Below the pieces are notes generated by a model. The model was not told the origin of the DNA, ran no database searches, and saw nothing but the letters and a program-made list of their open reading frames with translations. Of a stretch of DNA of 64,000 nt, positions 11,508 to 20,724 are shown in pieces; position 1 is the first letter of the stretch; every line of letters starts with the position of its first letter. This DNA comes from Panacagrimonas perspica (GTDB lineage Bacteria > Pseudomonadota > Gammaproteobacteria > Nevskiales > Nevskiaceae): contig NZ_SOBT01000008.1 in NCBI RefSeq assembly GCF_004364935.1, positions 1,367,534 to 1,431,533 of the forward strand. Direction: 5' to 3'. Made by a program: the position numbers and the translations under genes.

Positions 11508-11885
11508 GTGAAGGAAGCCATCCGGCGCGCGGATACGAACGCCGAGTTCTATACCGATGAGCGCTGCTTCATCACCGAGGTGTCCAATTTCGACGGCGAC
11601 CCCGCCGTCTCCATCGCCCGCGCCCGGGTCGAACCTGGGCAGACGACGCGATGGCATCGGCTGCGTGACACCGTCGAGCGTTACTTCATCCTCTCGGGGC
11701 GTGGCCGCGCGGACGTCGGCGATCTCGGACCGCAGAATGTCGAGCCGGGCGATGTCGTGCTGATCCCTGCCGGGTGCCGGCAGCGCATCACCTGCGTCGG
11801 CGGCCAGACGCTGGTGTTCCTTGCGATCTGTTCGCCGCGCTTCCGGCCCGAGGCTTACGAGGACATCGACGAGACGGGTGGCTGA
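11508..11885 (+). CDS. small cupin-domain protein
   Basis: A 125-aa single-domain cupin. The barrel is visible as RARVEPGQTTRWHRLRDTVE (motif 1, one His and one Glu), RYFILSGRGRADVGD, then VEPGDVVLIPAGCRQRITC (motif 2). Only part of the usual metal-binding set is recognisable, so it may be a sugar- or ligand-binding cupin rather than a dioxygenase. GTG at 11508 is chosen because GAGAGGAC lies ten bases upstream; GTG 11457 would add 17 residues. Function unknown. Confidence 0.65.
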   Translation: MKEAIRRADTNAEFYTDERCFITEVSNFDGDPAVSIARARVEPGQTTRWHRLRDTVERYFILSGRGRADVGDLGPQNVEPGDVVLIPAGCRQRITCVGGQTLVFLAICSPRFRPEAYEDIDETGG

Positions 11886-11974
11886 GGTCTGCGAGCGAGC
11901 GGGGTCGGCACCGGACGTGCGCCGCGGGACAATCGGCGACAAGATCCGCCCTCGTCCTCGCCTCATCATTCCGC

Positions 11975-13159
11975 ATGGATTCCACCGCTGCCCCGTCGAC
12001 CCCGCTCCCGCTCCAGGGCATTCGTGTTCTCGAACTCGGCGCGCTGATCGCCGGCCCCTACGCGAGCTCGCTGTTCGCCCAGTTCGGGGCGGAGGTGATC
12101 AAGATCGAGCCGCCGAAGACCGGCGATCCGTTGCGCAAGTGGCGCAAGCTGCACGAGGGCACGTCGCTGTGGTGGTACGTGCAGAGCCGCAACAAGAAGT
12201 CGGTCGTGCTGGACCTGAAGACGGACCAGGGCCGCGACGTCGTCCGCCAGCTCGTCGCCGAGTGCGACATCGTCATCGAGAACTTCCGGCCCGGAACGCT
12301 CGAGGAATGGGGACTGGGTTGGGAGCCGCTTTCCGCCATCAATCCGAAGCTGATCATGGTGCGCATCTCCGGCTACGGACAGACCGGGCCGCGTCGCGAT
12401 CTTCCCGGCTTCGCCGCCATCGCCGAGGCGATGGGCGGGCTGCGTTACGTGACCGGTTTTCCGGATCGCCCGCCGGTGCGGGCCGGCATCAGCATCGGGG
12501 ACACGCTGTCCGCGCTGTACGGCGCGTTCGGCGCGATGACGGCGCTGCATCACCTGAAGAACAACGGCGGCAAGGGACAGGTCGTCGACGTGGCGCTGTA
12601 CGAGTCGGTGTTCGCCGTCATGGAAAGCCTGATCCCCGAATTCTCCGGACTCGGCTTCACGCGCGAACGGTCCGGCGCGAGCATGCCGGGCATCTCGCCG
12701 TCGAACACCTACGAATGCCGATGCGGGCAGCACGTCGTGATCGCCGGCAACGGCGATGCGCTGTTCAAGCGCCTGATGACGGCGATCGGACGACAGGACC
12801 TTGCGATCGATCCTGCGCTCGCGCAGAACGACGGGCGCGTCCTGCGCAACGACGAGATCGACGCCGCGATCAGCCACTGGACGCTGGCGCGCGACATCGA
12901 CGAGGTCATCACGGCGCTGGAAGCGGCCGAGGTTCCGGTCGGCAAGATCTACACGGCGGGCGACATCTGCGCCGACCCGCACTACGCGGCACGTGGAATG
13001 CTCGAGGAACACCTGACGCCGACCGGCCTGCGCATGCAGATCCCCGGCATCGTTCCCAAGCTCAGCGCGACACCCGGACGCACGCGATGGCTCGGCCCCG
13101 CGCTGGGCGAGCACACGGCCGAAGTGCTGGCGGCGCTGCAGAGCAAATCGCGGACCTGA
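11975..13159 (+). CDS. CaiB/BaiF (class III) CoA-transferase
   Basis: Transfers CoA between carboxylic acids through an aspartyl intermediate. The 394-aa protein shows the family order: IRVLELGALIAGPYASSLFAQFGAEVIKIEPP (N-terminal Rossmann part), SRNKKSVVLDLK, NFRPGTLEEWGLG, ISGYGQTGP, then GDTLSALYGAFGAMTAL. The Asp expected to carry CoA is in this region (ISIGD at about residue 169). A second CoA-transferase of the family is at 20721. The neighbours here do not reveal its acid substrate; a sugar permease and a glycosidase follow. Confidence 0.88.
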   Translation: MDSTAAPSTPLPLQGIRVLELGALIAGPYASSLFAQFGAEVIKIEPPKTGDPLRKWRKLHEGTSLWWYVQSRNKKSVVLDLKTDQGRDVVRQLVAECDIVIENFRPGTLEEWGLGWEPLSAINPKLIMVRISGYGQTGPRRDLPGFAAIAEAMGGLRYVTGFPDRPPVRAGISIGDTLSALYGAFGAMTALHHLKNNGGKGQVVDVALYESVFAVMESLIPEFSGLGFTRERSGASMPGISPSNTYECRCGQHVVIAGNGDALFKRLMTAIGRQDLAIDPALAQNDGRVLRNDEIDAAISHWTLARDIDEVITALEAAEVPVGKIYTAGDICADPHYAARGMLEEHLTPTGLRMQIPGIVPKLSATPGRTRWLGPALGEHTAEVLAALQSKSRT

Positions 13160-13253
13160 GGCCGGGTCGCCGGACGTCGACGAAAATGTCGTAATACGCG
13201 ACCCGTCGCCGGCACCCGCGCCGACGCGACGGCCGTGACTCGAGGAGAACCCG

Positions 13254-14555
13254 ATGCAGGTTTCATCGCAGGCCCCTGCTGTGCCCGTCGGCGGCGAGAA
13301 GCCGCACGGCGGCGTCACCGCGATGATCATCGGGCTGTTCTTCGTCTGGGGCTTCTGCACGGTGCTGGTCGACAGCCTCGTGCCCAAGCTCAAGGGCCTG
13401 TTCTCGCTGACGTATGCCGAGGCGATGCTGTCGCAGTTCGCGTTCTTCCTCGCTTATCTGGTGATCTCGATACCGGCGGGGCTGCTACTGGCCCGCATCG
13501 GCTACCTGCATTCGATCGTTGTCGGCTTGGGCGTGATGGCAGCGGGTTGTCTGCTGTTCACGCCGGCCGCGAGCATCGGCCTGTTTCCGCTGTTCCTGCT
13601 CGCGCTGTTCGTGCTCGCCAGCGGCATCACGCTGCTGCAGGTGGCGGCCAATCCGCTGATCGCGAACCTCGGCGATCCACGTCGATCGCACGTGCGCCTG
13701 ATCCTCGCGCAGGCGTTCAACTCGCTCGGCACGACGGTGGGACCGTGGCTGGGCGCGGCCTTCATCCTCGCTGGCGGCGTTGAGCTGCCGGGTGACCCTT
13801 CGGCGCTGTCGCCCGAGGCGCTGTCCGCACTGCGCAGCGAGGAGGCCGGCGTCGTCATGGTGCCGTTCCTCGGCATCGCGACCGTGCTCGGCCTGCTGGC
13901 GCTGACGTTCTGGTGGCTGCGCCAACAACGCGGGATGCCCGCGGTTCCGCACCAGGTCAGCGGCGCGGCCGTGTTCGCGCCGCTGCGACACCCTCGCCTC
14001 GCGCTGGCCGCGCTGTCGATCTTTCTGTACGTCGGCGCCGAAGTTTCCATCGGCAGCGTCCTGGTCAATTACCTGATGCTGCCCGGCACGCTCGGCGAAA
14101 CCGCGCTGCGCGCCGGACAGCTCGTGTCGCTGTACTGGGGCGGCGCGATGGCCGGCCGCTTCGTCGGCTCGCTGCTGCTGCGCAGCATCGGCGCCGCAAC
14201 GCTGCTGGGCCTCTGCGCGCTCGGCGCCGCGACGCTGGCCATGGTGTCGAGCCTGTCGACCGGCTCGATCGCGGCCGTCGCGATCCTGTCGATCGGCCTG
14301 TTCAACTCGGTGATGTTTCCCGGCATCTTCTCGCTGGGCATCGAGAAGCTCGGCGACGAGACGCCGCAGGGATCGGCGCTGCTGTGCCTGGCCATCGTCG
14401 GCGGTGCCGTGGTCCCGGTGATCACCGGAGCTGCTGCGGATCGCTTCGGCTTGTTGTCGGCGCTCGTCGTGCCGGCCATCTGCTACGCCGGCATCGCCGT
14501 CTTCGCGTTCCTGACGCGCGCCGGCATCCTCGACCGCGCTGCTCCTTGGGCATGA
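13254..14555 (+). CDS. sugar permease, MFS superfamily (FucP/GluP-like)
   Basis: A 433-aa membrane protein with about twelve hydrophobic helices. The N-terminal half, FFVWGFCTVLVDSLVPKLKG, LSQFAFFLAYLVISIPAG and LQVAANPLIANLG, resembles fucose/glucose-galactose proton symporters. It starts at ATG 13254 behind CGAGGAGAACCCG, a good ribosome site. The stop overlaps the start of the following family 3 glycosidase by four bases, so the pair is coupled: glycosidase product is probably the transported sugar. Confidence 0.85.
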   Translation: MQVSSQAPAVPVGGEKPHGGVTAMIIGLFFVWGFCTVLVDSLVPKLKGLFSLTYAEAMLSQFAFFLAYLVISIPAGLLLARIGYLHSIVVGLGVMAAGCLLFTPAASIGLFPLFLLALFVLASGITLLQVAANPLIANLGDPRRSHVRLILAQAFNSLGTTVGPWLGAAFILAGGVELPGDPSALSPEALSALRSEEAGVVMVPFLGIATVLGLLALTFWWLRQQRGMPAVPHQVSGAAVFAPLRHPRLALAALSIFLYVGAEVSIGSVLVNYLMLPGTLGETALRAGQLVSLYWGGAMAGRFVGSLLLRSIGAATLLGLCALGAATLAMVSSLSTGSIAAVAILSIGLFNSVMFPGIFSLGIEKLGDETPQGSALLCLAIVGGAVVPVITGAAADRFGLLSALVVPAICYAGIAVFAFLTRAGILDRAAPWA

Positions 14556-16858
14556 CGGAGGCGTCGGGCCCGAAGACGTCGCGACGCGCCTTCCTGGCGG
14601 GCGCCTCGTCGCTCGCCCTGCTCGCCATCGCGCAGCGCGTCGCCGGGCAATCGCTTGCCCAAGAGAACGATGAGGCGGCCATCGAGGCGCTGATCGGCCG
14701 CATGACGCTGGAAGAGAAGGCCGGCCAGCTCAGCCTCTTCGCCGACCCGATCCGCATCGGCACGCAGAACCGGATCAACCCGGACGCAGGTCCGCGCATC
14801 GACGAAGGTCTTGCGCAGCGCATCCGCGAAGGACGTCTCGTCGGGCTGTTCAACGGCACTGGCGCCGCGGCAGGCCGTGAACTCCAGCGCCTGGCGGTCG
14901 AGGAATCGCGCCTGAAGATCCCGCTGCTGTTCGGCGCCGACGTGCTGCACGGCCTGCGCACGGTCTTTCCGATTCCGCTCGGCGAAGCGGCGAGCTTCGA
15001 TCCCGCGCTGGCCGAGCGCACGGCGCGCGCCGCGGCCGTGGAGGCCACGGCCCACGGCATCCACTGGACGTTCGCACCGATGGTCGACATCGGCCGCGAT
15101 CAGCGCTGGGGCCGCGTCGCCGAAGGCGCCGGCGAAGATCCCTACCTCGGCTCGCTGTTCGCGGCGGCACGCGTGCGCGGCTTCCAGGGACGACGCCTGT
15201 CGGACGCGGACAGCCTGCTCGCCTGCCCCAAGCATTTCGTCGGCTACGGCGCTGCCGTCGGCGGCATGGAATACAACAGCGTCGAGATGTCGGAGCAGAC
15301 GCTGCACGACGTCTACCTGCCGCCGTTCAAGGCCGCGTTCGATGCGGGCGCGATGTCGTCGATGAGCGGGTTCAACGATCTCAACGGCGTGCCGTTGACG
15401 GCGCATCGCCCGCTGCTCAGCGGCCTGCTGCGCGATCAGTGGAAGTTCCGCGGCGTCGTGGTGTCCGACTACACCGCCGATCGCGAACTGGTCATGCACG
15501 GCGTCGCCACCGACGATCGCGACGCCACGCGCCAGGCGATCCTGGCCGGCGTGGACATCAGCATGCAGAGCGATCTCTACAACCAGCATCTGCCCTCGCT
15601 GGTGAGCAGCGGCGAGCTGCCGCTCGCCGTCGTCGACGAGGCCGTGCGACGCGTGCTGCGCGTCAAGCAGCTGCTCGGCCTGTTCGACGATCCCTATCGT
15701 TCGCTCGATCCTGCCGTGCAGAAGCGCGACACGCAGACGGCCGCCGCGCGCGACCTGGCTCGCGAGAGCGCACGCGCTTCGATCGTGCTGCTGAAGAACA
15801 AGGACGACGTTCTTCCGTTGCGGAAGTCCGGCCAGAAGATCGCGCTGATCGGGCCGTTCGGCGCCGACGTGGCGAATCTTGCCGGACCCTGGGCGCCGTT
15901 CGCCGACATGAAGGACGCCGTGAGCGTCGAGCAGGGCCTGCGCAAGGCGCTGCTCGATCCCGCGCTGCTGAAGACGGTGAAAGGCTGCGATCCCGAGCGC
16001 GAGATTCGCGGCGGCTTCGACAAGGCCGTGGCCGCTGCCAGGGCCGCCGACGTGGTGCTGCTGGCCATCGGCGAGACGCAGGACATGTCCGGCGAGGCGG
16101 CGTCGCAGACCGACATCCTGCTGCCGATCGTCCAGCAGAAACTCGCCGAGGCCGTCATCGGTACCGGGACGCCGGTGGTCGTGCTGCTGCGCAACGGACG
16201 CGCGCTGGCGCTCGAAGGCGCGGTGCGCGATGCCCGCGCCTTGCTGGTCACCTGGTTCCTCGGCGTCGAGACCGGCAACGCCATCGCCGACATCGTGTTC
16301 GGCGATCACTCGCCGTCAGGCCGTCTGCCGGTGAGCTTTCCGCAGGCCGCGGGACAGCAACCCTTCTCGTACGCACACCGTCCCACCGGCCGCCCGCAGG
16401 TCGCGGCCGAGGACCCGTTCTGGAAAGCCCGCTATCGCCACGTCACCAACGCGGCCTTGTTCGCGTTCGGGCACGGACTCACCTACTCGCGTTTCGAGTA
16501 CGGCGAGCCGGACGTCGGCGGCGGCACGATGGCCTGGGACGGCTCGCTGACGGTCCGTGTGAAGCTGACGAACACCGGATCTCGCGAGGCCGAGGAAACG
16601 GTGCAGCTCTACGTCCACGACCGGGTCGCGAGCCTGTCCAGGCCTGTGCGTGAGCTCAAGGGCGTCCGAAAAGTCCGGCTCGCGGCGGGAGCGTCCGGGG
16701 TGGTGGCGTTCACGCTGAACCGCGAGCAGCTGAGCTTCCACGACGCCCGGATGAACCTCGTCGCCGAGCCGGGGGAATTCGAGGTTTGGCTCGCGCCGTC
16801 GGCGACGTCGGGTGTCGCGGGAATCTTCGTGCTTGAACCGCCGGCGCCCGGCGGCTAG
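14552..16858 (+). CDS. bglX: glycoside hydrolase family 3 beta-glycosidase, Tat-exported
   Basis: A 768-aa exo-beta-glycosidase, probably beta-glucosidase-like. Residues 8-36 form a twin-arginine signal: TSRRAFLAG followed by a hydrophobic run and AQRVAGQ. The N-terminal barrel has IPLLFGADVLHGLRT, the family landmark CPKHFVGYGA, and the nucleophile Asp306 in VVSDYTADRE. The alpha/beta sandwich follows (residues 410-620), then a C-terminal fibronectin III-like domain with TVQLYVHD and SRPVRELKGVRKV. Translation is coupled to the preceding sugar permease, indicating periplasmic hydrolysis followed by uptake. Exact sugar specificity is unknown; the symbol reflects closest resemblance. Confidence 0.88.
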   Translation: MTEASGPKTSRRAFLAGASSLALLAIAQRVAGQSLAQENDEAAIEALIGRMTLEEKAGQLSLFADPIRIGTQNRINPDAGPRIDEGLAQRIREGRLVGLFNGTGAAAGRELQRLAVEESRLKIPLLFGADVLHGLRTVFPIPLGEAASFDPALAERTARAAAVEATAHGIHWTFAPMVDIGRDQRWGRVAEGAGEDPYLGSLFAAARVRGFQGRRLSDADSLLACPKHFVGYGAAVGGMEYNSVEMSEQTLHDVYLPPFKAAFDAGAMSSMSGFNDLNGVPLTAHRPLLSGLLRDQWKFRGVVVSDYTADRELVMHGVATDDRDATRQAILAGVDISMQSDLYNQHLPSLVSSGELPLAVVDEAVRRVLRVKQLLGLFDDPYRSLDPAVQKRDTQTAAARDLARESARASIVLLKNKDDVLPLRKSGQKIALIGPFGADVANLAGPWAPFADMKDAVSVEQGLRKALLDPALLKTVKGCDPEREIRGGFDKAVAAARAADVVLLAIGETQDMSGEAASQTDILLPIVQQKLAEAVIGTGTPVVVLLRNGRALALEGAVRDARALLVTWFLGVETGNAIADIVFGDHSPSGRLPVSFPQAAGQQPFSYAHRPTGRPQVAAEDPFWKARYRHVTNAALFAFGHGLTYSRFEYGEPDVGGGTMAWDGSLTVRVKLTNTGSREAEETVQLYVHDRVASLSRPVRELKGVRKVRLAAGASGVVAFTLNREQLSFHDARMNLVAEPGEFEVWLAPSATSGVAGIFVLEPPAPGG

Positions 16859-17161
16859 CGAAGCCCGGCGCAGCCACGCGTGAGAGCAGGACATCGGTAG
16901 GGTGCGCCGCGCGCACCGATCCCGTCCGCACCGGAGCACCCGCGTGCGCGAAGCGCACCCTACCGCCTGAGACCTCCGGGGCGCCGATCAGCCGTCCCCG
17001 CAAGTAGCTGACTTACGGCGACAAAATCGAGGTGTGAAAGACGTGTGAAAAGAGTGTCGATTTCGTGAAGACCTGCGGGTGGGATCGGTAGAAAGTCCCT
17101 CCATCGACGGGGCCGAACCCGCCGGAACATTCCCAAATCGCAGCTCTCCCGGAGATTCCAG
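16859..17161. other. 303-base intergenic region with inverted and direct repeats
   Basis: No gene seen. An inverted repeat GGTAGGGTGCGC (16896-16907) and GCGCACCCTACC (16953-16964) follows the glycosidase and may be a dispersed repeat or terminator. Nearer the next gene are direct repeats GTGTGAAA at 17032 and 17043 with GTGT at 17054, an 11-base period, flanked by AAATCGA and TCGATTT arms. Confidence 0.6.
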
Positions 17162-17443
17162 ATGAAGACCTTCCAGACCCTCGCCCTGATCGCCGCCCTC
17201 GCAACCGGCGCCTTCGCGGCTCCCGCGTTCGCCGCCAGCCCGAACGGCCCGAGCATCGACGGCTACGCGGCAGCCAGCCTGTCCGCCGCCTCGGCCGGCA
17301 GCGTCGAAATGCTCTCCGCCCCGGCCCGAAAGGGCTGCGCCATCCGCAACACCTGCGACCTGATGGATCCGGTCGCGCTCGACGCCGAGTTCGGTGACGA
17401 TCCGCAGGCGGTGCAGCAGATGCCCGAGTCCGATCGTCCGTAA
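17162..17443 (+). CDS. small secreted protein of unknown function
   Basis: A 93-aa product with a clear Sec signal peptide: MKTFQTLALIAALATGAFA with AFAA cleavage near residue 25. The mature part is about 68 aa, acidic at its C-terminus (DDPQAVQQMPESDRP) and has two cysteines in KGCAIRNTCDL that could form a disulfide. CGGAGATTCCAG gives a good ribosome site before the ATG. I do not recognise the family. The upstream 11-base-period repeats may regulate it. The next gene is convergent, so it is probably a single-gene unit. Confidence 0.7.
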   Translation: MKTFQTLALIAALATGAFAAPAFAASPNGPSIDGYAAASLSAASAGSVEMLSAPARKGCAIRNTCDLMDPVALDAEFGDDPQAVQQMPESDRP

Positions 17444-17662
17444 CCCGATGGCGCTTCCGGGCCGACAGCCTGCAGCGCGCTTTGTCGATCCCACCCTTCC
17501 TGTCAGCCTCCCGTCGTCCCGGTTGCCGCGTCACGTCTTTTCGCGGTGAGGCGCCTCGAAGAACACACCTGCGGGTTCAGAACATGACCGGCAGGATCCT
17601 CGAACCGGTTTGCTGCTGGACGAGCGTCTCCGAGGCGCCCGGCGCGACCACGACGAGCAGGT

Positions 17663-18493
17663 TCATCGGCCGGCCTGCCGGTGAACGAGGCGGAACCAGC
17701 TGCGCCGCAACGGGTGCATCTGCGGAAGTTCGAAGGCCGGGCGATCCATCTCGACGACGAGGTCGACGTAGCGGCGAACATGTGGTGTCGACGGGCGCAT
17801 GCTGACCGAGTGGATCGCCTGCGGACCATTGACGAAGCCGATGAACGCGTTGGCCGCGTATCGCGCCGTCACCTCGTGTATCACGCCATTGCGCGGCGCC
17901 CGATGCGCATCGAAGCGAAGTCCCTCGAGGCCGCGATACAACCGCAGGTCGCCACCGGCGGCGGCGTCCGCCGCATCCCGCAGCGTGAGCAGTCCGGTCC
18001 AGAGCCGGGTCGCAGGGTCGACGTGGGGTTTGTCCTGGGAGGACGCCAGACCGGTGGCGCCGGTGTTCACGACGAGGTCGCATCCGAGGTAGACGTCGCC
18101 GGGCTCGCCCGAACCGAGCCTGGCGACACGCCAGCGTTTCATCGGGCGTCCCATCCGGCGTTCGATCTGCTGAAACCCCGCGTGCAGCTGCGGCCCGAAG
18201 GTCTCGAGAATCTGCAACCAGAACGCCTGCGCGGTGTGCTGCTCGACGAACCATTTCCACGCCTCGCTGAAGCCGGGTTCGGCGAGCACCCGCGAAGACG
18301 GAATGCGCAAGACCGCGCGATCGGCCGCGCTCCCGTTCTGCGGGAAACACGCGATTTCCGGAAACGTCGCGGACAAGGTTTCGTACTGATCTTCGGGCAG
18401 GCAGGACGAGGACTGCACGTTGGCGAACGGGAACGTGCTGAACGCATAAGCCCCGTAAGGCCTGAGCACGCGCCGGTGCGGATCGAACTCCAT
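17663..18493 (-). CDS. 2OG-Fe(II) oxygenase-like protein
   Basis: A 276-aa protein with the residues of an iron/2-oxoglutarate dioxygenase: His157-x-Asp159 in SQDKPHVDPATRLW, His228 in GPQAIHSVSMRP, and Arg233 as candidate 2-oxoglutarate ligand. Spacing of about 70 residues between the HxD and distal His suits the fold. GGDLRLYRGLEG between them resembles the strand-turn of hydroxylases. Substrate unknown. The stop overlaps a 29-codon reading frame (17577-17666) in ATGA arrangement, which might be a remnant or a tiny partner. Confidence is moderate for the fold and low for activity. Confidence 0.65.
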   Translation of the reverse strand: MEFDPHRRVLRPYGAYAFSTFPFANVQSSSCLPEDQYETLSATFPEIACFPQNGSAADRAVLRIPSSRVLAEPGFSEAWKWFVEQHTAQAFWLQILETFGPQLHAGFQQIERRMGRPMKRWRVARLGSGEPGDVYLGCDLVVNTGATGLASSQDKPHVDPATRLWTGLLTLRDAADAAAGGDLRLYRGLEGLRFDAHRAPRNGVIHEVTARYAANAFIGFVNGPQAIHSVSMRPSTPHVRRYVDLVVEMDRPAFELPQMHPLRRSWFRLVHRQAGR

Positions 18494-18800
18494 GGTGGGG
18501 CGCCGGCGGATTTATCGCGACACGGAGCCAGCGCCGGGCGCGCCAAGCTTCTGCCTGGCATCGGCATGAACGAAAACGGAACGCTGCCCCATCGCGATGT
18601 CGCTGTGCGCCCCCTGCGTCGATGGGGCGGATGCTACAGAGCCAAGCTTACGTGGCACTTTCAAAACGGCCGGAGCGGGGCCTCCCGACCGAATTCCATA
18701 TAACTTACGTTCGCCTGTCGGCGAACGATACGCACCAGCACGATGACCCCGCCTGCGGGCAAGGGCTGCATTCGCGCCCGGTGCGTATCCGGCTTCCGCG
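18494..18800. other. 307-base intergenic region with a small stem-loop
   Basis: No gene is convincing here. A hairpin CGTTCGCC-TGTC-GGCGAACG at 18708-18727 lies downstream of the hydrolase on the minus strand and may be its terminator, or a regulator site for the oxygenase gene; no T-run follows. Confidence 0.5.
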
Positions 18801-19694
18801 TCAGAGGTGCTTCACGAAGAAGTCGCGGGCCGCGGCGCTGGTTCCGTCGAAGCCTTCGAGGTACGAGGCGTAGTGATCGGCCTTGATGACGTACAGCTCC
18901 TTGGGCTCGCGCGCACGCTGGAACATCTCCAGCGCCAGATCGGTCGGCGTCGACGTGTCGTTGTTGGACACGATCATCAGCAGCGGCGATGGCGCGATCA
19001 GTTCCATGTAGCCGGTCACGTCGTAGTCGAGCAGGTATTCGAGCGAACGGATCGTGACCTTGTTCTCCCATTTCATGCCGGGAACCGACTTCACGTACTT
19101 GTCGAAATAGTTGTGGGTGCGGCGACCGGGGAACGCGCAGGGCTCGCCGTCCTTGTCGCTGGTCACCGGCACGTACTGCGAGGGCTCGCCCTTCATGCGG
19201 CGTGCGCGATCGTCGTCGATCATCTTCATGAACTCGGGGATTTCCGCGAGCCGCAGGAACTGCTGGATGTTCTTCGGCCCGTGCACGAACGGCACCTGGC
19301 TCACGACCGCCTTCACGCGCTTGTCCAGCGCCGCGACGCCGAGCACGGCGCCACCGGTATAGCTGGTGCCCCAGATGCCGATGCGCTCGGGATCGGCCTC
19401 CGGCTGCTGCTGGGCAAAAGTGATCGCGCAGCGGTAGTCACGGCGCTGCGCCACCGGATCGATATCGTGGCGCGGCGAGCCGTCGCTCTCGCCCAGGCAG
19501 CGGTTGTCGTACACCAGCACCGCCATGCCGCCCTTGCAGAACACTTCGGCATACTGGTCCAGCGTCATCTCCTTGACCGCCGTGAAGCCGTGGGCCATGA
19601 CGATGGTCGGGAACTTTCCGCTCTTGTGATCGGGAACGTAGAACCAACCACGCAGCGTGACGCCATCGGCGTTGAACTCGACATTGCGACGCAT
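18801..19694 (-). CDS. alpha/beta hydrolase
   Basis: A 297-aa serine hydrolase. The oxyanion segment is MAHGFTAVKEMTLDQYAE, the nucleophile Ser111 is in GIWGTSYTGG, the acid is likely Asp in VSNNDTSTP, and His in IKADHYASY completes the triad. The segment VLVYDNRCLGESDG is typical of dienelactone-hydrolase-like or acyl-esterase members. ATG 19694 is used. It is divergent from the GntR regulator at 19969, so the palindrome at 19861 could control both. Substrate unknown. Confidence 0.8.
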   Translation of the reverse strand: MRRNVEFNADGVTLRGWFYVPDHKSGKFPTIVMAHGFTAVKEMTLDQYAEVFCKGGMAVLVYDNRCLGESDGSPRHDIDPVAQRRDYRCAITFAQQQPEADPERIGIWGTSYTGGAVLGVAALDKRVKAVVSQVPFVHGPKNIQQFLRLAEIPEFMKMIDDDRARRMKGEPSQYVPVTSDKDGEPCAFPGRRTHNYFDKYVKSVPGMKWENKVTIRSLEYLLDYDVTGYMELIAPSPLLMIVSNNDTSTPTDLALEMFQRAREPKELYVIKADHYASYLEGFDGTSAAARDFFVKHL

Positions 19695-19860
19695 CGGACT
19701 TTTCCTGGTCGGATGAAGCGTCCGGTCGATATTCCGGGCGCGAAATAGGGGCTGGCAGGTAATCGCGTTCCGCGTGCTCCGGCTATACGGGCGAGCCCCA
19801 TGTGACGTGCCCGCATGCCTGAAACATCCGGTTGCGTGGCTCCACCCGCCTGACTAAGCT

Positions 19861-19876
19861 GCTTGTACGTACAAGC
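19861..19876. promoter_or_regulatory. perfect 16-bp palindrome, candidate GntR operator
   Basis: GCTTGTACGTACAAGC is an exact palindrome 93 bases before the gntR start codon, in the gap between divergent genes. Size and symmetry fit the operator of a dimeric GntR/HutC-type repressor; binding is inferred. Confidence 0.55.
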
Positions 19877-19968
19877 GGACAAGAAGGCGCGACCGAGCTC
19901 GAAGCGCGTTCTGGTGATCGATCCGTACCGCGCCGCCTCCCCGCTCGCCCGACGCCCCGCCCCGCCCC

Positions 19969-20724
19969 ATGGAACGCAAAGCGGCCGCTTCCGCATCGAC
20001 GATCAAGCATCGCATGATCTCCGACGTTCTCAGCGGCGAAATCCAGGGCGGCAAGTTCAAGGTTGGCGACCTGCTGCCGTCGGAGCCGGATCTGAGCGAG
20101 CGCTTCGGCGTCAGCCGGCACACCGTGCGCGCCGCGCTGCGATCACTCCATGGCCTGGGACTGGTGACGAGCCGTCGTGGCGTCGGCACCTCGGTGAAGG
20201 GCAATCGCCTTGCGGCGCGCTACAGCCATGAATTCGGATCGGCCGATGATCTGTTCCAGTATGCGACGAGCACGAGGGTGCGCCTGCTCGAGCACGACGA
20301 AGTGGTCGTGACGGCGTCGATGGCGGCGCTGCTCCATTGCAAGGCCGGCGAGCGCTGGTGGCGCATCCGCACGGTGCGACAGGAGCCTTCGAACAACGCG
20401 GTCGTCGCCTACTCTGAGATCCATCTGCCGCTCGCGTACGGCTCGGTCATCCGCCAAGCGAAGAAGAGCCGCCAGCCGTTCTTCTCGCTGATCGAGACGC
20501 TGTTCCACGAGAAGATCACCGACATCCAGCAGGAGATCAGTTGCGTCGCGCGTCTACCCGCGGCCGAAGCAGCCCACCTGCAACTGCCGAAGGCCTCGCC
20601 GGGTCTGCAGATCACGCGCCGCTATGTCGGTAGCGGCGGACACACGCTGGAGTTCGCGCGATCGGTGCACCCTGCGGAACTCTTCAAGTACGCCATGCGC
20701 CTGCAGCTGCGCCACGGAGCATGA
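19969..20724 (+). CDS. GntR-family (HutC-type) transcriptional regulator
   Basis: A 251-aa repressor-type protein. Residues about 10-77 are the winged helix: KVGDLLPSEPDLSERFGVSRHTVRAALRSLHGLGLVTSRRGVGT. Residues about 90-245 form a UTRA-like ligand domain, ending GHTLEFARSVHPAELFKYAMRL, which usually binds a small metabolite of the controlled pathway. Its stop overlaps the next CoA-transferase start (ATGA), tying it to the acyl-CoA operon at 20721-28968. The palindrome at 19861 is a likely binding site and would imply autoregulation. Ligand unknown, perhaps an acyl-CoA or the free acid. Confidence 0.9.
   Translation: MERKAAASASTIKHRMISDVLSGEIQGGKFKVGDLLPSEPDLSERFGVSRHTVRAALRSLHGLGLVTSRRGVGTSVKGNRLAARYSHEFGSADDLFQYATSTRVRLLEHDEVVVTASMAALLHCKAGERWWRIRTVRQEPSNNAVVAYSEIHLPLAYGSVIRQAKKSRQPFFSLIETLFHEKITDIQQEISCVARLPAAEAAHLQLPKASPGLQITRRYVGSGGHTLEFARSVHPAELFKYAMRLQLRHGA

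Noticed and set aside
14483-16309. A 608-codon antisense frame opposite the family 3 glycosidase.
   Set aside because: The sense protein has a complete set of motifs; the antisense product has none.
17162-18493. A ribosomally made peptide and its oxygenase (RiPP-type pair).
   Set aside because: The small protein has an ordinary Sec signal, the oxygenase gene is convergent rather than co-transcribed, and no transporter or protease is nearby.
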